Below, one piece after another: positions 33,738 through 42,562 of a stretch of 64,000 nt of DNA. The stretch covers positions 310,001 to 374,000 of the forward strand of contig NZ_FNEX01000004.1 of the NCBI RefSeq assembly GCF_900100435.1, written 5' to 3'. Within the stretch, counting starts at the first letter, position 1. The number at the start of each line of letters is the position of its first letter. The notes beneath the pieces are model-generated. The model was not told the origin of the DNA, made no database searches, and saw only the letters and a list, made by a program, of their open reading frames with translations. Made by a program: the position numbers and the translations under genes. Source of the DNA: Pedobacter sp. ok626 (GTDB lineage: Bacteria > Bacteroidota > Bacteroidia > Sphingobacteriales > Sphingobacteriaceae).

Positions 33738-35084
33738 TTAAAACACTCCTGTGTAGTTAAATGGCGTGATTTGTTTTAACTCTTCTTTTAATTCATCACT
33801 TACATTTAAGCCGTCAATAAAGTCAGCCATAGTTGTAGCAGTGATTTTTTGGTTGGTACGGGTTAAATCTTTTAAGGCCTCGTAAGGGTTTGGATAAGCT
33901 TCTCTTCTAAGTACGGTTTGGATGGCTTCAGCAACTACTGCCCAGTTATTTTCAAGGTCGGCAGCGATAGCTTCATTGTTTAAAATAATCTTATTTAAGC
34001 CTTTTAAAGTAGAGGCCATAGCGATTACAGTATGAGCCATAGGCACACCAATATTTCTAAGTACGGTAGAGTCTGTTAGATCTCTCTGTAGACGGGAAAT
34101 AGGTAATTTTGAAGCAAAGAATTCAAATAAAGCATTAGCGATACCTGCGTTACCTTCTGCATTTTCAAAATCAATTGGGTTAACCTTATGTGGCATAGCC
34201 GATGAACCGACTTCACCTTCTTTAATTTTTTGCTTAAAGTAATTTTTAGAGATATAAGCCCAGATGTCTCTGTCCATATCAATAATGATGTTGTTGATCC
34301 TTTTCAAAGCATCACATTGTGCTGCAAACTGATCGTAATGTTCAATTTGAGTAGTGTGTTGTGCGCGGGTTAAGCCTAAAGCTTCATTTACAAAGCGATT
34401 AGAGAAATGTACCCAATCAATTTTCGGATAAGCAATGTGGTGTGCATTGAAGTTTCCAGTTGCACCGCCAAATTTAGCACTGTTTGGAATGGCTTTCAGG
34501 TTATGCAACTGAATTTCCAAACGCTCAGCAAAAACAAGGAATTCCTTACCTAATTTAGTAGGAGAGGCTGGTTGTCCGTGCGTATGCGCCAACAATGGTA
34601 CCTCTTTCCATTCGACAGCCAATTCCTTTATTTTACCAATTAATTGGCCAATACTTGGGTAATAAACTTCGTTTAGGGCTAATTTAAAAGTATAAGGGAT
34701 CGCTGTATTGTTGATGTCCTGAGAAGTTAAGCCAAAATGGATAAACTCTTTGTAGTTTTCAAATCCAAGCTGGTCAAACTGTTTTTTAATGAAATATTCG
34801 ACAGCTTTCACATCATGATTAGTCACTTTTTCAGTTTCTTTTACTTCCTGCGCATGTTCATCATTGAATTGTTCGTGAATTAAACGAAGCTTAGGATAGT
34901 TCGCTTTGTCAAACTGATCTAGTCCAGGTAATCCTGCTTCACATAATGAAATGAAATATTCAATTTCTACATAGACTCTGTATTTAATTAATGCAGATTC
35001 TGAAAAATATTTAGAAAGGCCGTAGGTTGTATTTCTATAACGTCCATCAACCGGAGAAATAGCTTGAAGTGGAGATAAATTCAT
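33738..35084 (-). CDS. purB: Adenylosuccinate lyase PurB
   Basis: 448 residues from ATG 35084 (MNLSPLQAISPVDGRYRNTT), the normal N-terminus; an upstream in-frame start at 35108 overlaps the promoter. Fumarase/aspartase superfamily signature GEVGSSAMPHKVNPIDFENAEG, catalytic His in LAHTHGQPASPTKLG, and TSQDINNT. It cleaves adenylosuccinate and SAICAR in purine synthesis. Single gene transcribed from a recognisable promoter. Confidence 0.97.
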   Translation of the reverse strand: MNLSPLQAISPVDGRYRNTTYGLSKYFSESALIKYRVYVEIEYFISLCEAGLPGLDQFDKANYPKLRLIHEQFNDEHAQEVKETEKVTNHDVKAVEYFIKKQFDQLGFENYKEFIHFGLTSQDINNTAIPYTFKLALNEVYYPSIGQLIGKIKELAVEWKEVPLLAHTHGQPASPTKLGKEFLVFAERLEIQLHNLKAIPNSAKFGGATGNFNAHHIAYPKIDWVHFSNRFVNEALGLTRAQHTTQIEHYDQFAAQCDALKRINNIIIDMDRDIWAYISKNYFKQKIKEGEVGSSAMPHKVNPIDFENAEGNAGIANALFEFFASKLPISRLQRDLTDSTVLRNIGVPMAHTVIAMASTLKGLNKIILNNEAIAADLENNWAVVAEAIQTVLRREAYPNPYEALKDLTRTNQKITATTMADFIDGLNVSDELKEELKQITPFNYTGVF

Positions 35085-35107
35085 GAATGTAACTGTTTTT
35101 ACGAGCA

Positions 35108-35141
35108 CAAAGGTAACATTATTTATTATTCCGTATGCAAA
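35108..35141 (-). promoter_or_regulatory. Candidate purB promoter
   Basis: On the minus strand TTTG (35141-35138), 22 bases, then TACCTTTG (35115-35108), matching the Bacteroidota -33 TTTG and -7 TAnnTTTG elements, 24 bases before the purB ATG. Confidence 0.5.
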
Positions 35142-35216
35142 GGCATTAGCATACGATAAAAGGGGTTGGGTTTGCTCTGACTCTATTATAAAGCAATTTA
35201 ATTCACAGTGTATTAA

Positions 35217-35306
35217 CGGACATTAACCGGACACTACTCGGCTCCAGCCAGGTAGTGTCCGAGTAATGTCCGAGTAACCTCGGGGTAATGTCCGGGAATA
35301 TGGCGG
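35217..35306. repeat. Inverted repeat with 11-bp periodic GTCCGAGTAAT-type units
   Basis: The left arm CGGACATTAACCGGACACTA (35217-35236) pairs with TAGTGTCCGAGTAATGTCCG (35253-35272), 18 of 20 positions. Beyond the right arm the 11-base unit continues as TAACCTCGGGG and TAATGTCCGGG. No frame is open through it. It looks like a REP- or MITE-type intergenic repeat downstream of the gene at 35347-35655; other genomic copies would be expected. Confidence 0.75.
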
Positions 35307-35346
35307 TTTCAAACAGTTAACGTATAGTTAACTATGAGGGAACTTT

Positions 35347-35655
35347 TCAGAAGTTAGGGGACAGTTTTTTCTTTTCGGTGTAGATATAACAGGCGTTCAT
35401 CAGATCGATTAGTTGTGTATAGAAGTATAACATATCTGCATTTTCTTCTCCCTCGGCGAAACCTGTAGAATGACCGACCCAGCTTCTGTATAATTGCCAA
35501 AGTTTTTCTCTAGTCTCATGTAGCTTGTTGTTGTCATAAAAGTCAGCAATTAAACCAAAGGGATTTTCCAAGTCAGCATTGGTTAAACCAGTTGGTTGGT
35601 AATCTAATTTTTTCATGATTTTATCGTTTTCTAATGATAAGATTTGCGGTTCCAT
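35347..35655 (-). CDS. Conserved-looking hypothetical protein
   Basis: 102 residues, predicted soluble and helical (LHETREKLWQLYRSWVGHST, NADMLYFYTQLIDLMNACYI). A strong Shine-Dalgarno AAAGGAG lies 8 bases before ATG 35655, unusual for this genome and good evidence that the gene is expressed. No family recognised. Divergent from the XRE gene at 35783 with 127 bases between, so the two may form a regulator-target pair. Confidence 0.7.
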   Translation of the reverse strand: MEPQILSLENDKIMKKLDYQPTGLTNADLENPFGLIADFYDNNKLHETREKLWQLYRSWVGHSTGFAEGEENADMLYFYTQLIDLMNACYIYTEKKKLSPNF

Positions 35656-35782
35656 ATTTCGATCTCCTTTAATTAGTTGTGTTTTAATAATGTATAAATC
35701 AATTCACAGACGCAATATCTCGAGTTAAAGTGGTATATCCAAGTATACCATAAATGTTTTTTACAAAGCTGATCTTTCATCG

Positions 35783-36028
35783 ATGAATACGAGTGATCTA
35801 GAATTATTGAAAGGCAAGCTTGGTGAACGAATTAAAGGATTACGTGAGAAAAGCGAATTGAGCATTAGACAATTTGCTTTACTTGCTGACATAGAGCATC
35901 CTCAGCTTATCAATATTGAAAAGGGAAGAGTTGATTTAAAGCTCAGTACGCTTAATAAAATAGCGAAAGCTTTTGGTATGGACTTGATGGGGCTTTTTGA
36001 TTTTTCTGAAATAAATGCAAAAAAATAA
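35783..36028 (+). CDS. Small XRE-family HTH regulator
   Basis: 81 residues, a single helix-turn-helix domain (LGERIKGLREKSELSIRQFALLADIEHPQLINIEKGRVDLKLSTLNKIAKAFGM abbreviated: core motif RQFALLADIEHPQLINIEKG). It resembles the small regulator at 45672-45878 in having a short DNA-binding domain and no effector domain. Probably controls itself and the divergent hypothetical gene. Confidence 0.8.
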   Translation: MNTSDLELLKGKLGERIKGLREKSELSIRQFALLADIEHPQLINIEKGRVDLKLSTLNKIAKAFGMDLMGLFDFSEINAKK

Positions 36029-36045
36029 TATTGGTAAATAAAAAA

Positions 36046-36074
36046 GCGGAAATAGTCAATCCAACTATTTCCGC
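36046..36074. terminator. Hairpin terminator between XRE and universal stress genes
   Basis: GCGGAAATAGT (36046-36056), loop CAATCCA, ACTATTTCCGC (36064-36074). The T-run (TTTTTATTTA) is on the minus-strand side, so it best fits termination of transcripts from the stress protein gene, with a long 3' untranslated part; it may also stop the plus-strand XRE transcript. Confidence 0.75.
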
Positions 36075-36296
36075 TCATCTAAATTAACGCTCTCATATAT
36101 AAAGACGTTAATTGAGGTAGTATATTGTGTTGTCCAACAAATTAAATCACTTGGATTAAATACAGAATTAAGATCAACCCAAAAAATATCTGATTGTTGC
36201 TTTGGTCTTAGAAGGATATTGATCATGTGTTGTTAAGGTACATTATCATGGATCCAGAAGTTTTACGCGTTAGAGCGAAAAGCAATACCCAATTTT

Positions 36297-37118
36297 CTAA
36301 AGAGGGATAGATAAAAGTGGTATTTCACTTTTTGAAGCCATCATTGTAGTTTTACTCCTATGTATCATTGATCCCCAAAATCCATATTTGTAGGGTACCA
36401 TTATCAGCAGGTCAGCGTTGATGTTTGTTATTTCATCTTGAATAGCTTCGATAATTGTATTTGATTCTATATTTCTATAATAGTGGCTTGTACCATTAAG
36501 TCCATCCTCAAAAGTTTCCAATATACCACTGTCTTTTTGTTGATGCTCCAGCTGACTAATCTTTGTGTCAACATGAAAAATTTCAATAGTAGAACCTAAC
36601 CCTATCGCAATATTTTTTACCTTTTCCAATATTTTTTTGTGAACGCCTCTAGTGATATCGCATGCAAAAAGCATAGTAGTTAGTCCTTTATACACAGCAT
36701 TAACTGGCACTGCAAGTATCGGGAATTTAAGACTATGCACTGCTGCAGTAGTAGTATTTCCTAAAAGATCTTGTTCAATTGATCTAGCAGCCATCCCCAT
36801 GACCACGATATCTGCCTGCGTAGAATTAATAATCTTCTGCAATTCCTCCTGAAAATCCCCCATGCACCAGGCTGTTATCACTTCAATTTTATAATCTACA
36901 GAAAATTTATTGGCTTTTTCAAGCAGCTTTTTCTTACTAATGATCATAAGCTCATCCATTTCCGAAGCTTGTAACCTAGCATTAAGGGCATGGATTGACA
37001 TATGGAAAATATGAAATAGAATTATCTTAGCCCCTGTCGCCGAGGCAAATTTGGAGGCATAAACTGTAGCGTTACTAGCTCCTGGTGAAAAATCTGTTGC
37101 AACAATTATTGTTTTCAT
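36297..37118 (-). CDS. Universal stress protein, two tandem UspA domains
   Basis: 273 residues. Domain 1 starts TIIVATDFSPGASNATVYAS and ends with the ATP-type motif VVMGMAARSIEQDLLGNTTTAAVHS; domain 2 starts MLFACDITRG and ends with LIMVPYKYGFWGSMIHRSKT and a degenerate motif. Double UspA proteins are common in Bacteroidota and bind ATP or AMP in stress responses. Single gene; ligand and partner unknown. Confidence 0.92.
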   Translation of the reverse strand: MKTIIVATDFSPGASNATVYASKFASATGAKIILFHIFHMSIHALNARLQASEMDELMIISKKKLLEKANKFSVDYKIEVITAWCMGDFQEELQKIINSTQADIVVMGMAARSIEQDLLGNTTTAAVHSLKFPILAVPVNAVYKGLTTMLFACDITRGVHKKILEKVKNIAIGLGSTIEIFHVDTKISQLEHQQKDSGILETFEDGLNGTSHYYRNIESNTIIEAIQDEITNINADLLIMVPYKYGFWGSMIHRSKTTMMASKSEIPLLSIPL

Positions 37119-37208
37119 GAATTTAGTTTTTGACGATATAATGAATAAAGAGATTTTTAGAGTCGAATTGATTGTTTATCTGGAGTTAAAAAAAATAATT
37201 ATCAGTTG

Positions 37209-38183
37209 TTAGCTTATCTTTTGCAACATATATTCCATATATTTCTTGAAAAATTTGGCTGTTAACAACAGGTTAAAACCTACCAATCCGCTAAGGGCAG
37301 TAATAATACCTGCAATCACGTCTAGCGTGTAGTGGTGGCTGGTGTAAACCGCAGCAAACCATATGCCCAGCATCACTACGACAAAGAAGATATTAACTTT
37401 TCCCAATTTATTCTTTAAACCGTAATAGAGCACGATTACAGGATAAGATGAATGTAGGGAGGGCATTGCGGCAAATACATTGGAACCTTTGCTATAGATG
37501 GATTTGAACAGCGAAATATCAAAAAAATCATCAAATCTTATTAGCCCAGCCCTACTGCCAAGGGTATGTGCATAAAAGCTAAATCCATGTTCTTGTACAT
37601 ACCATGGTGGCGCCGCAGGATAAATATAATAGCCGACAAAACCAATCAGGTTGACCAGTACGAAGGTGAGCGAGAAATAAAGGAACTGCTGTTTTTTTTT
37701 GAAAAATAGATAGGTAGCAAAAACCAAAGGAACAGGAATCCACATGAGGTAGAAGAGGCCAGTGCTCAGGTCTAAAAAGGAATTGGTGTGGAGTTTCCAG
37801 TATTCATTTGGTGTAAGCACCATTTGATGAAAATTGATGCCAAACAATTTCTTCTCTAATTGATACAGGCTTTCAATATGGACATCATTGAACCAATAGT
37901 TTGGAAACGCCTTCATATAGTCGAAAAGTATCCAGTATACAATGAATATAGAAAAGCCGATTATGAATTTACGGGTGGTATGTGAAATATAATAGAGTGT
38001 ATTAAAAATGAATACCAATACCAATTGGTCGGTTTTAAAGCCGACCAATAGGCTTGATAAGAGTATATAAAAAACCGAGAGTGTTAGGCTGAGCAGGAAG
38101 TCCCTTTTGGTAAAAAGTTCCAAATCTTTGGGCGTTTGATTTCGAATAGAATCCGTCGAATTGGAAACAAAATTTCTTTTCAT
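37209..38183 (-). CDS. PAP2/Aur1-like membrane protein, candidate inositol phosphorylceramide synthase
   Basis: 324 residues, several membrane segments. The Aur1-type PAP2 motifs are YPAAPPWYV (188-196), AAMPSLHSSYPV (PSLH, H244) and YTSHHYTLD (H284, D288), the pattern of inositol phosphotransferases rather than the PSGH of ordinary PAP2 phosphatases. Likely transfers phosphoinositol from phosphatidylinositol to a ceramide-type sphingolipid, by analogy with the Bacteroides inositol-lipid cluster (BT_1522-1526) as I remember it. Starts 2 bases after the CDP-alcohol transferase stop, last gene of the operon. Confidence 0.83.
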   Translation of the reverse strand: MKRNFVSNSTDSIRNQTPKDLELFTKRDFLLSLTLSVFYILLSSLLVGFKTDQLVLVFIFNTLYYISHTTRKFIIGFSIFIVYWILFDYMKAFPNYWFNDVHIESLYQLEKKLFGINFHQMVLTPNEYWKLHTNSFLDLSTGLFYLMWIPVPLVFATYLFFKKKQQFLYFSLTFVLVNLIGFVGYYIYPAAPPWYVQEHGFSFYAHTLGSRAGLIRFDDFFDISLFKSIYSKGSNVFAAMPSLHSSYPVIVLYYGLKNKLGKVNIFFVVVMLGIWFAAVYTSHHYTLDVIAGIITALSGLVGFNLLLTAKFFKKYMEYMLQKIS

Positions 38184-38185
38184 TT

Positions 38186-38920
38186 TTATATCTTAATCCT
38201 TTCTTCAGCATCTTGTGCATCTAACACTTTTTTAGCGTCTTTCAATCTTTTTATCGCAGTTAAATTTGTTAGAACGGCCATTAATGTAATAGGTAAAGTG
38301 AAAATAGACATGGTTTCAAACACATGAAAAGAAATACCGGGAATGTAAATTTTATAGTCGCCGCCAATAAAATACCCTGTTATGCCGCAGGCAATGGCGA
38401 ATACGCCAATGGTAACCACGCGTTCTGGACGTTGCATTAAGCCACCTTTGCATTCTATTCCCAATCCTTCGGCCCTTGCCCTGGTGTAACTTACCATCAT
38501 GGAACCAATCAATGCAATAAAGGCAAATAAGGAGCTTAAAAAGTAATGGTGAGACACCAGATAATAGCAGATGCCTAAAAACATGATCAGCTCGCTATAT
38601 CTATCTAGGACCGAATCGTAAAGGGCACCAAATTTTGAGCCCATATTTCCCAATCTTGCTACTTGGCCATCTAGCATGTCGAAGAGCCCAGCAAAAAGAA
38701 CCATTGCTCCACCCCAGCCGATATAGGACATGTCGCCACGATTGGATTTTTCTGCACCTACAACAAAAATAATGGCAACGCCAATGTTTAGTATCAGGCC
38801 AATTGTAGTTACCGCATTTGGGGTAAGGCCAATTTTTATCATCCCTTTTACAAATGGATTGATAACTCTGTAGATAGTCTGCTGGAGGCCATCTCTATTC
38901 ACTATTGCTTTTGATTTCAT
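38186..38920 (-). CDS. CDP-alcohol phosphatidyltransferase, probable phosphatidylinositol-phosphate synthase
   Basis: 244 residues with about six membrane segments. The CDP-alcohol signature DGxxARx8GxxxDxxxD is complete: D84, G85, A88, R89, G98, D102, D106 in DMLDGQVARLGNMGSKFGALYDSVLDR (given in part: DGQVARLGNMG). In this cluster it should join CDP-diacylglycerol and inositol-1-phosphate to give phosphatidylinositol phosphate at the inner membrane. Preceded by GtrA (149-base gap) and followed by the Aur1-like gene. Alternative: phosphatidylglycerophosphate-type synthase. Confidence 0.87.
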   Translation of the reverse strand: MKSKAIVNRDGLQQTIYRVINPFVKGMIKIGLTPNAVTTIGLILNIGVAIIFVVGAEKSNRGDMSYIGWGGAMVLFAGLFDMLDGQVARLGNMGSKFGALYDSVLDRYSELIMFLGICYYLVSHHYFLSSLFAFIALIGSMMVSYTRARAEGLGIECKGGLMQRPERVVTIGVFAIACGITGYFIGGDYKIYIPGISFHVFETMSIFTLPITLMAVLTNLTAIKRLKDAKKVLDAQDAEERIKI

Positions 38921-39069
38921 CCTAATTAAAAATCTAATTTTAGTCTTGCCCTAATTCCCCAATCAGATACCTTACCCGTTTGTTACCCATAATGGAGTAG
39001 GTATAGCAAAGCCGATGGTCAACACAACTGCTACCCTTGTACATTTAACTGTTTCGTAGTTTTTTATCA

Positions 39070-39444
39070 TTAATGAATAAAAATAAATTGCTTCTGCATA
39101 AGATAATTGTAGGTCGTACCCATTAAAACAGAAGCTGTTATTTTTGATACCATGTAGTTTAAACCCAGAAAATGAGTTAAGATGTATACCCCTGCGGTTA
39201 CCAGCAACAAATTGCCTATCCATACGATGATGTATTTAACTATTTGTAGTTTGATGCTTTTTTGTGTCGCATTGAACGTCCAATTTCTGCCCATGTAAAA
39301 ATTCACACATCCACCTGTAATTGTTCCGATTATACTACCTAGGACATACCAAAAGCCAATTACGTTTACACAAAGGAAAGTGATCAAAAAGTCAATAATC
39401 GATGCGCTGAGCGAAGAAGCCTGGGCCTTTAAGAACACATACAT
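39070..39444 (-). CDS. GtrA family membrane protein
   Basis: 124 residues with four hydrophobic segments and charged ends, the GtrA pattern (ASSLSASIIDFLITFLCVNV, CVNFYMGRNWTF with the conserved NFxxxRxWVF-like motif). GtrA proteins are thought to move lipid-linked sugars or anchor glycan synthesis across the membrane. It starts 2 bases after the pgpA-like stop, so it belongs to the inositol-lipid operon, where it could act in translocation of an inositol lipid or glycosylated derivative; that is inference. Confidence 0.85.
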   Translation of the reverse strand: MYVFLKAQASSLSASIIDFLITFLCVNVIGFWYVLGSIIGTITGGCVNFYMGRNWTFNATQKSIKLQIVKYIIVWIGNLLLVTAGVYILTHFLGLNYMVSKITASVLMGTTYNYLMQKQFIFIH

Positions 39445-39446
39445 TA

Positions 39447-39902
39447 TTAAAAAATATTGAAAATTATGATCAGCTGTAAGATGATGTTGGCGTAAATTCC
39501 AGCCAGAACATCATCGGCCATTACACCAAAACCTCCAGGCCAGGCTTCAAGCCTTCTGATAAATAATGGTTTAACGATATCAAAAAACCTAAATAGCAAA
39601 AGTCCTGTAAAAATGTATTTTGGGCTTAACGGAATAAAAATAAGCGTAATACACATCCCGGCAATTTCATCAATCACCACTCTCTGATGGTCTTTACCCC
39701 ATATCGCTTCTACCACATTGGCACTTCTAATTCCCTGTAACGTAATAAGCAAGGTGACGAGGAGGGGAGCTATTATTTGTGTTGGAAAACCGACCTGGGC
39801 ATAGTACCACACCACACAGGTTGCCACCGCAGCAACAGTACCCGAGCCTTTGCCGATGTAGCCAATTCCCAGTCCGGTTGATATGAGCTTGTGCAGAAAC
39901 AC
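39447..39902 (-). CDS. PgpA-like phosphatase, probable phosphatidylinositol-phosphate phosphatase
   Basis: 151 residues from GTG 39902. The frame is open much further up, but that part is out-of-frame inositol synthase sequence. The GTG overlaps the synthase TAG by one base (TAGTG), indicating translational coupling. PgpA motifs: TGLGIGYIGKGSGTVAA, VIDEIAGM and ADDVLAGIYA, and several membrane segments. In the Bacteroides equivalent cluster the PgpA homologue is reported to remove phosphate from phosphatidylinositol phosphate; ordinary phosphatidylglycerophosphatase activity is the alternative. Confidence 0.9.
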   Translation of the reverse strand: MFLHKLISTGLGIGYIGKGSGTVAAVATCVVWYYAQVGFPTQIIAPLLVTLLITLQGIRSANVVEAIWGKDHQRVVIDEIAGMCITLIFIPLSPKYIFTGLLLFRFFDIVKPLFIRRLEAWPGGFGVMADDVLAGIYANIILQLIIIFNIF

Positions 39903-41224
39903 TAGGCTTTTTCTACTTGTTCTTCGTAATAATCCAATCCCAAATGTGTAATCAGATCTTCGCCCATCATGTGGCGCAAAGTATTCTGTAATTTGATAAG
40001 TTGTTTGAAGATGTCGTTTTCTGCGGGCAGACCTGGTAATGTCTGTGGCGATTTCAGGTAGAAGGACAGCCACTCTTGTATACCACTCATATTGGCTCGT
40101 TTGGCCAGATCGATAAATAAGGCTAAGTCTAATACAATTGGAGCTGCAAGAATAGAATCTCGACATAAGAAATTGATCTTAATCTGCATCTTATAGCCTA
40201 ACCAGCCAAAGATATCGATGTTGTCCCAGCTTTCTTTGTTATCGCCATGTGGCGGATAATAGTTGATACGAATTTTGTGGTACATATCGCCATACAAATC
40301 AGGATTTAACTCAGGTTTGAAGATATCTTCCAGTACACCTAGTTTGGATACTTCTTTAGTTTTGAAGTTATCAGGGTCATCCAGTACCAAGCCATCCCTG
40401 TTACCTAAAATATTATCAGAAAACCATCCATTTACACCCAAGGCACGGGCACTTAAGCCTGGGCCCAAGATTGTTTTCATTAAGGTCTGGCCTGTTTTGA
40501 AATCTTTTCCTGCAATTGGTGTGTTGGTTTCTCTGGCAAGTTCAATTAATGCTGGGATGTCTACAGTAAGATTCGGTGCCCCATTTGCAAAAGGAATACC
40601 TAATTTTAGCGCAGCGTAGGCATAGATCATGCTTGGTGCGATACGGGCATCATCTTCAATTAGTGCCTGCTCAAATGCAGCTAACGTTTCGTGTATTTCG
40701 GTTGGCTCCATGTAGATTTCTGTAGAGCCGCACCATATCAGGACAATACGGTCGCAGTTGTTGTTGGCTTTAAAGTTCTTGATATCTTCAATCACCTGAA
40801 GTGCAAGCTCATGTTTTGTGCCTTCTTTAACATACGTACCCGTAAGGTTTTTTACATAATTTTTGTCAAAAGCTGCCCTCATTGGTTTAATTGCCTGTAA
40901 TTCATCTCTAACGTCGCGAAGCAGATTGGCATCAAGCACCCTTGCGTTCATTGCTGCTTCGTACACATTGTCGGCATACACATCCCAACCTCCAAAAACA
41001 AGGTCTTCAAGTGCTGCCAGAGGCACAAAGTCCTTGATTTTAGGCTCATTGTTGTCTGTTCTTTTGCCGACCCGTAGCGTTCCCATCTGGGTCAGAGATC
41101 CAATAGGCTTTGAGAGACCTTTTTTTACGGCGGCAACGCCTGCAATCATGGTAGTCGCGACGGCTCCAAGACCAGGCATTAGTATGCCTAGCTTACCCTT
41201 AGCTTCTTTTATTTGTGCTTTCAT
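39902..41224 (-). CDS. ino1: myo-Inositol-1-phosphate synthase
   Basis: 440 residues. NAD-binding N-terminus KLGILMPGLGAVATTMIAG, then the family core NCDRIVLIWCGSTEIYM, FANGAPNLTVDIPALIELA, GKDFKTGQTLMKTILGPGLSARALGVNGWFSDNILGNRDG (in part: KTGQTLMKTILGPGL) and SSAMIEAP-like lipid-domain region CRDSILAAPIVLDLALFID. Converts glucose-6-phosphate to inositol-1-phosphate in the cytoplasm. First gene of a five-gene operon with PgpA-like, GtrA, CDP-alcohol transferase and Aur1-like proteins. Confidence 0.96.
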   Translation of the reverse strand: MKAQIKEAKGKLGILMPGLGAVATTMIAGVAAVKKGLSKPIGSLTQMGTLRVGKRTDNNEPKIKDFVPLAALEDLVFGGWDVYADNVYEAAMNARVLDANLLRDVRDELQAIKPMRAAFDKNYVKNLTGTYVKEGTKHELALQVIEDIKNFKANNNCDRIVLIWCGSTEIYMEPTEIHETLAAFEQALIEDDARIAPSMIYAYAALKLGIPFANGAPNLTVDIPALIELARETNTPIAGKDFKTGQTLMKTILGPGLSARALGVNGWFSDNILGNRDGLVLDDPDNFKTKEVSKLGVLEDIFKPELNPDLYGDMYHKIRINYYPPHGDNKESWDNIDIFGWLGYKMQIKINFLCRDSILAAPIVLDLALFIDLAKRANMSGIQEWLSFYLKSPQTLPGLPAENDIFKQLIKLQNTLRHMMGEDLITHLGLDYYEEQVEKA

Positions 41225-41608
41225 ATTATTTTATTTATTACTTTTAATATTGCTATATCCATTTGTTGGAATTGGTTGAATTTTTGTCACCTGCTCGGGA
41301 AATATTAAGACTTTAGCGGATGGAATTAATATTTTGTGAACAAAATAATTGATGCAATTTTAATATATCCCCGTCCACCCTGAAAGGTTTATATGTGGGG
41401 TAATTTGGTCAATTTGTAGTATTTGTGATTTCCTGACAATTTGTAGATAATTAAATTGCTGATCAATGGCCGTCCAACGACATAGTGTGTTTCATAGCTG
41501 AGATCGAAATTGTGTGCAAAAAGTAATCTTATTATCAATAGATATTTATGTTTTATTTCGATATGAATATTCTTTATCATTGCGTATTCTTCAACAAAAT
41601 TTTAGAGT
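41225..41608. other. Divergent intergenic region, inositol synthase and AraC genes
   Basis: 384 bases, AT-rich. It must hold the promoters of the inositol-lipid operon (minus) and of the AraC gene (plus). I find no strong hairpin, operator palindrome or coding frame in it. Confidence 0.6.
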
Positions 41609-42520
41609 ATGGGAGTTCACGATGGCAATGCTAAGCATGGAATTAACGAATTAGAGCAGCGTTTGAATGAGATGGGAGGGATGACAGTTCATTCCCAAGA
41701 GGAAGTGCTCCCATTCTGTGCCTTTAATGAGCCTTTCCGTTCTAATTCCTTTGCTATTATCGTGATACGCAAAGGACGATTGGATTTTCAGTGCAATTTC
41801 ATTTCCTATACGTTAGGTGAAAGTGATATGTTTTTTATGGTGCCAGGTGCTATGTGCGAAATCTCTGCCGCTACCGAAAGCATAGAGTTCCTGACCTTAT
41901 GTTTCCAGAGTGCCTATCTAAAAAAACATGGCATTCTTTTTAACAGTGGAGAGATCATGCATTTGTTTTCTGAGCAGGCCAAGAAATCGTTTACGCTATC
42001 GGATGAAGAGCATCACAGTATGCTATTCCATTTAACTTCCCTAAAGAAAAGGATCTTCTTGCCAGCAGAAACAGTCCACCTGAACGAGGTGGTTAGGCAT
42101 AGTTTCATATCGGTGCTTTTTGAAGCTTTTCTGATACATAGTAAATATTGGTCGGGTAATTTAGTAAAGCTTAACCGAAAAGAAGAGCTGACAACTGATT
42201 TTCTACTGCTGCTTTCCGAGCACTTCAGACAAGAAAGACAGGTGCAATATTATGCAAACATGTTGTGCATTACCCCTAGACATCTTTCCCATGTGGTAAA
42301 GAAGGTCACTGGAAAAACACCTGGAGAATTTATCGATGAAATGGTCATTAAGGAGGCAAAGACACTGCTGTCTGCCCATGTGCTCAATGTTGGTCAGGTA
42401 GCCGCTGAACTGCAGTTTAGTGACCAATCATTTTTTGGGAAATATTTCAAAAAGTATGCAGGTATGTCTCCTTCTAACTATCAGTTGAACAGCTTCATTG
42501 CGCAATATCCACCATTTTGA
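41609..42520 (+). CDS. AraC-family transcriptional regulator
   Basis: 303 residues. N-terminal cupin-like sensor (FAIIVIRKGRLDFQCNFISY, GESDMFFMVPGA), C-terminal AraC helix-turn-helix (VQYYANMLCITPRHLSHVVKKVTGKTPGEFID, AAELQFSDQSFFGKYFKKYAGMSPSNYQ). This subtype is usually found upstream of RND efflux operons in Bacteroidota. Here the efflux genes downstream survive only as fragments (42563-42891), so the regulator has probably lost its target. The reading frame itself is intact. Confidence 0.9.
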   Translation: MGVHDGNAKHGINELEQRLNEMGGMTVHSQEEVLPFCAFNEPFRSNSFAIIVIRKGRLDFQCNFISYTLGESDMFFMVPGAMCEISAATESIEFLTLCFQSAYLKKHGILFNSGEIMHLFSEQAKKSFTLSDEEHHSMLFHLTSLKKRIFLPAETVHLNEVVRHSFISVLFEAFLIHSKYWSGNLVKLNRKEELTTDFLLLLSEHFRQERQVQYYANMLCITPRHLSHVVKKVTGKTPGEFIDEMVIKEAKTLLSAHVLNVGQVAAELQFSDQSFFGKYFKKYAGMSPSNYQLNSFIAQYPPF

Positions 42521-42562
42521 CCAATATCAGCTATAAATAAACCTGTTGGCTAGATAGAAACA

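Noticed and set aside
35217..35306. CRISPR array
   Set aside because: Units are only 11 bp, contiguous and without spacers, and no cas genes are present.
39903..40166. Long N-terminal extension of the PgpA-like protein
   Set aside because: These codons are the inositol synthase gene read in another frame; PgpA homology begins just after GTG 39902.
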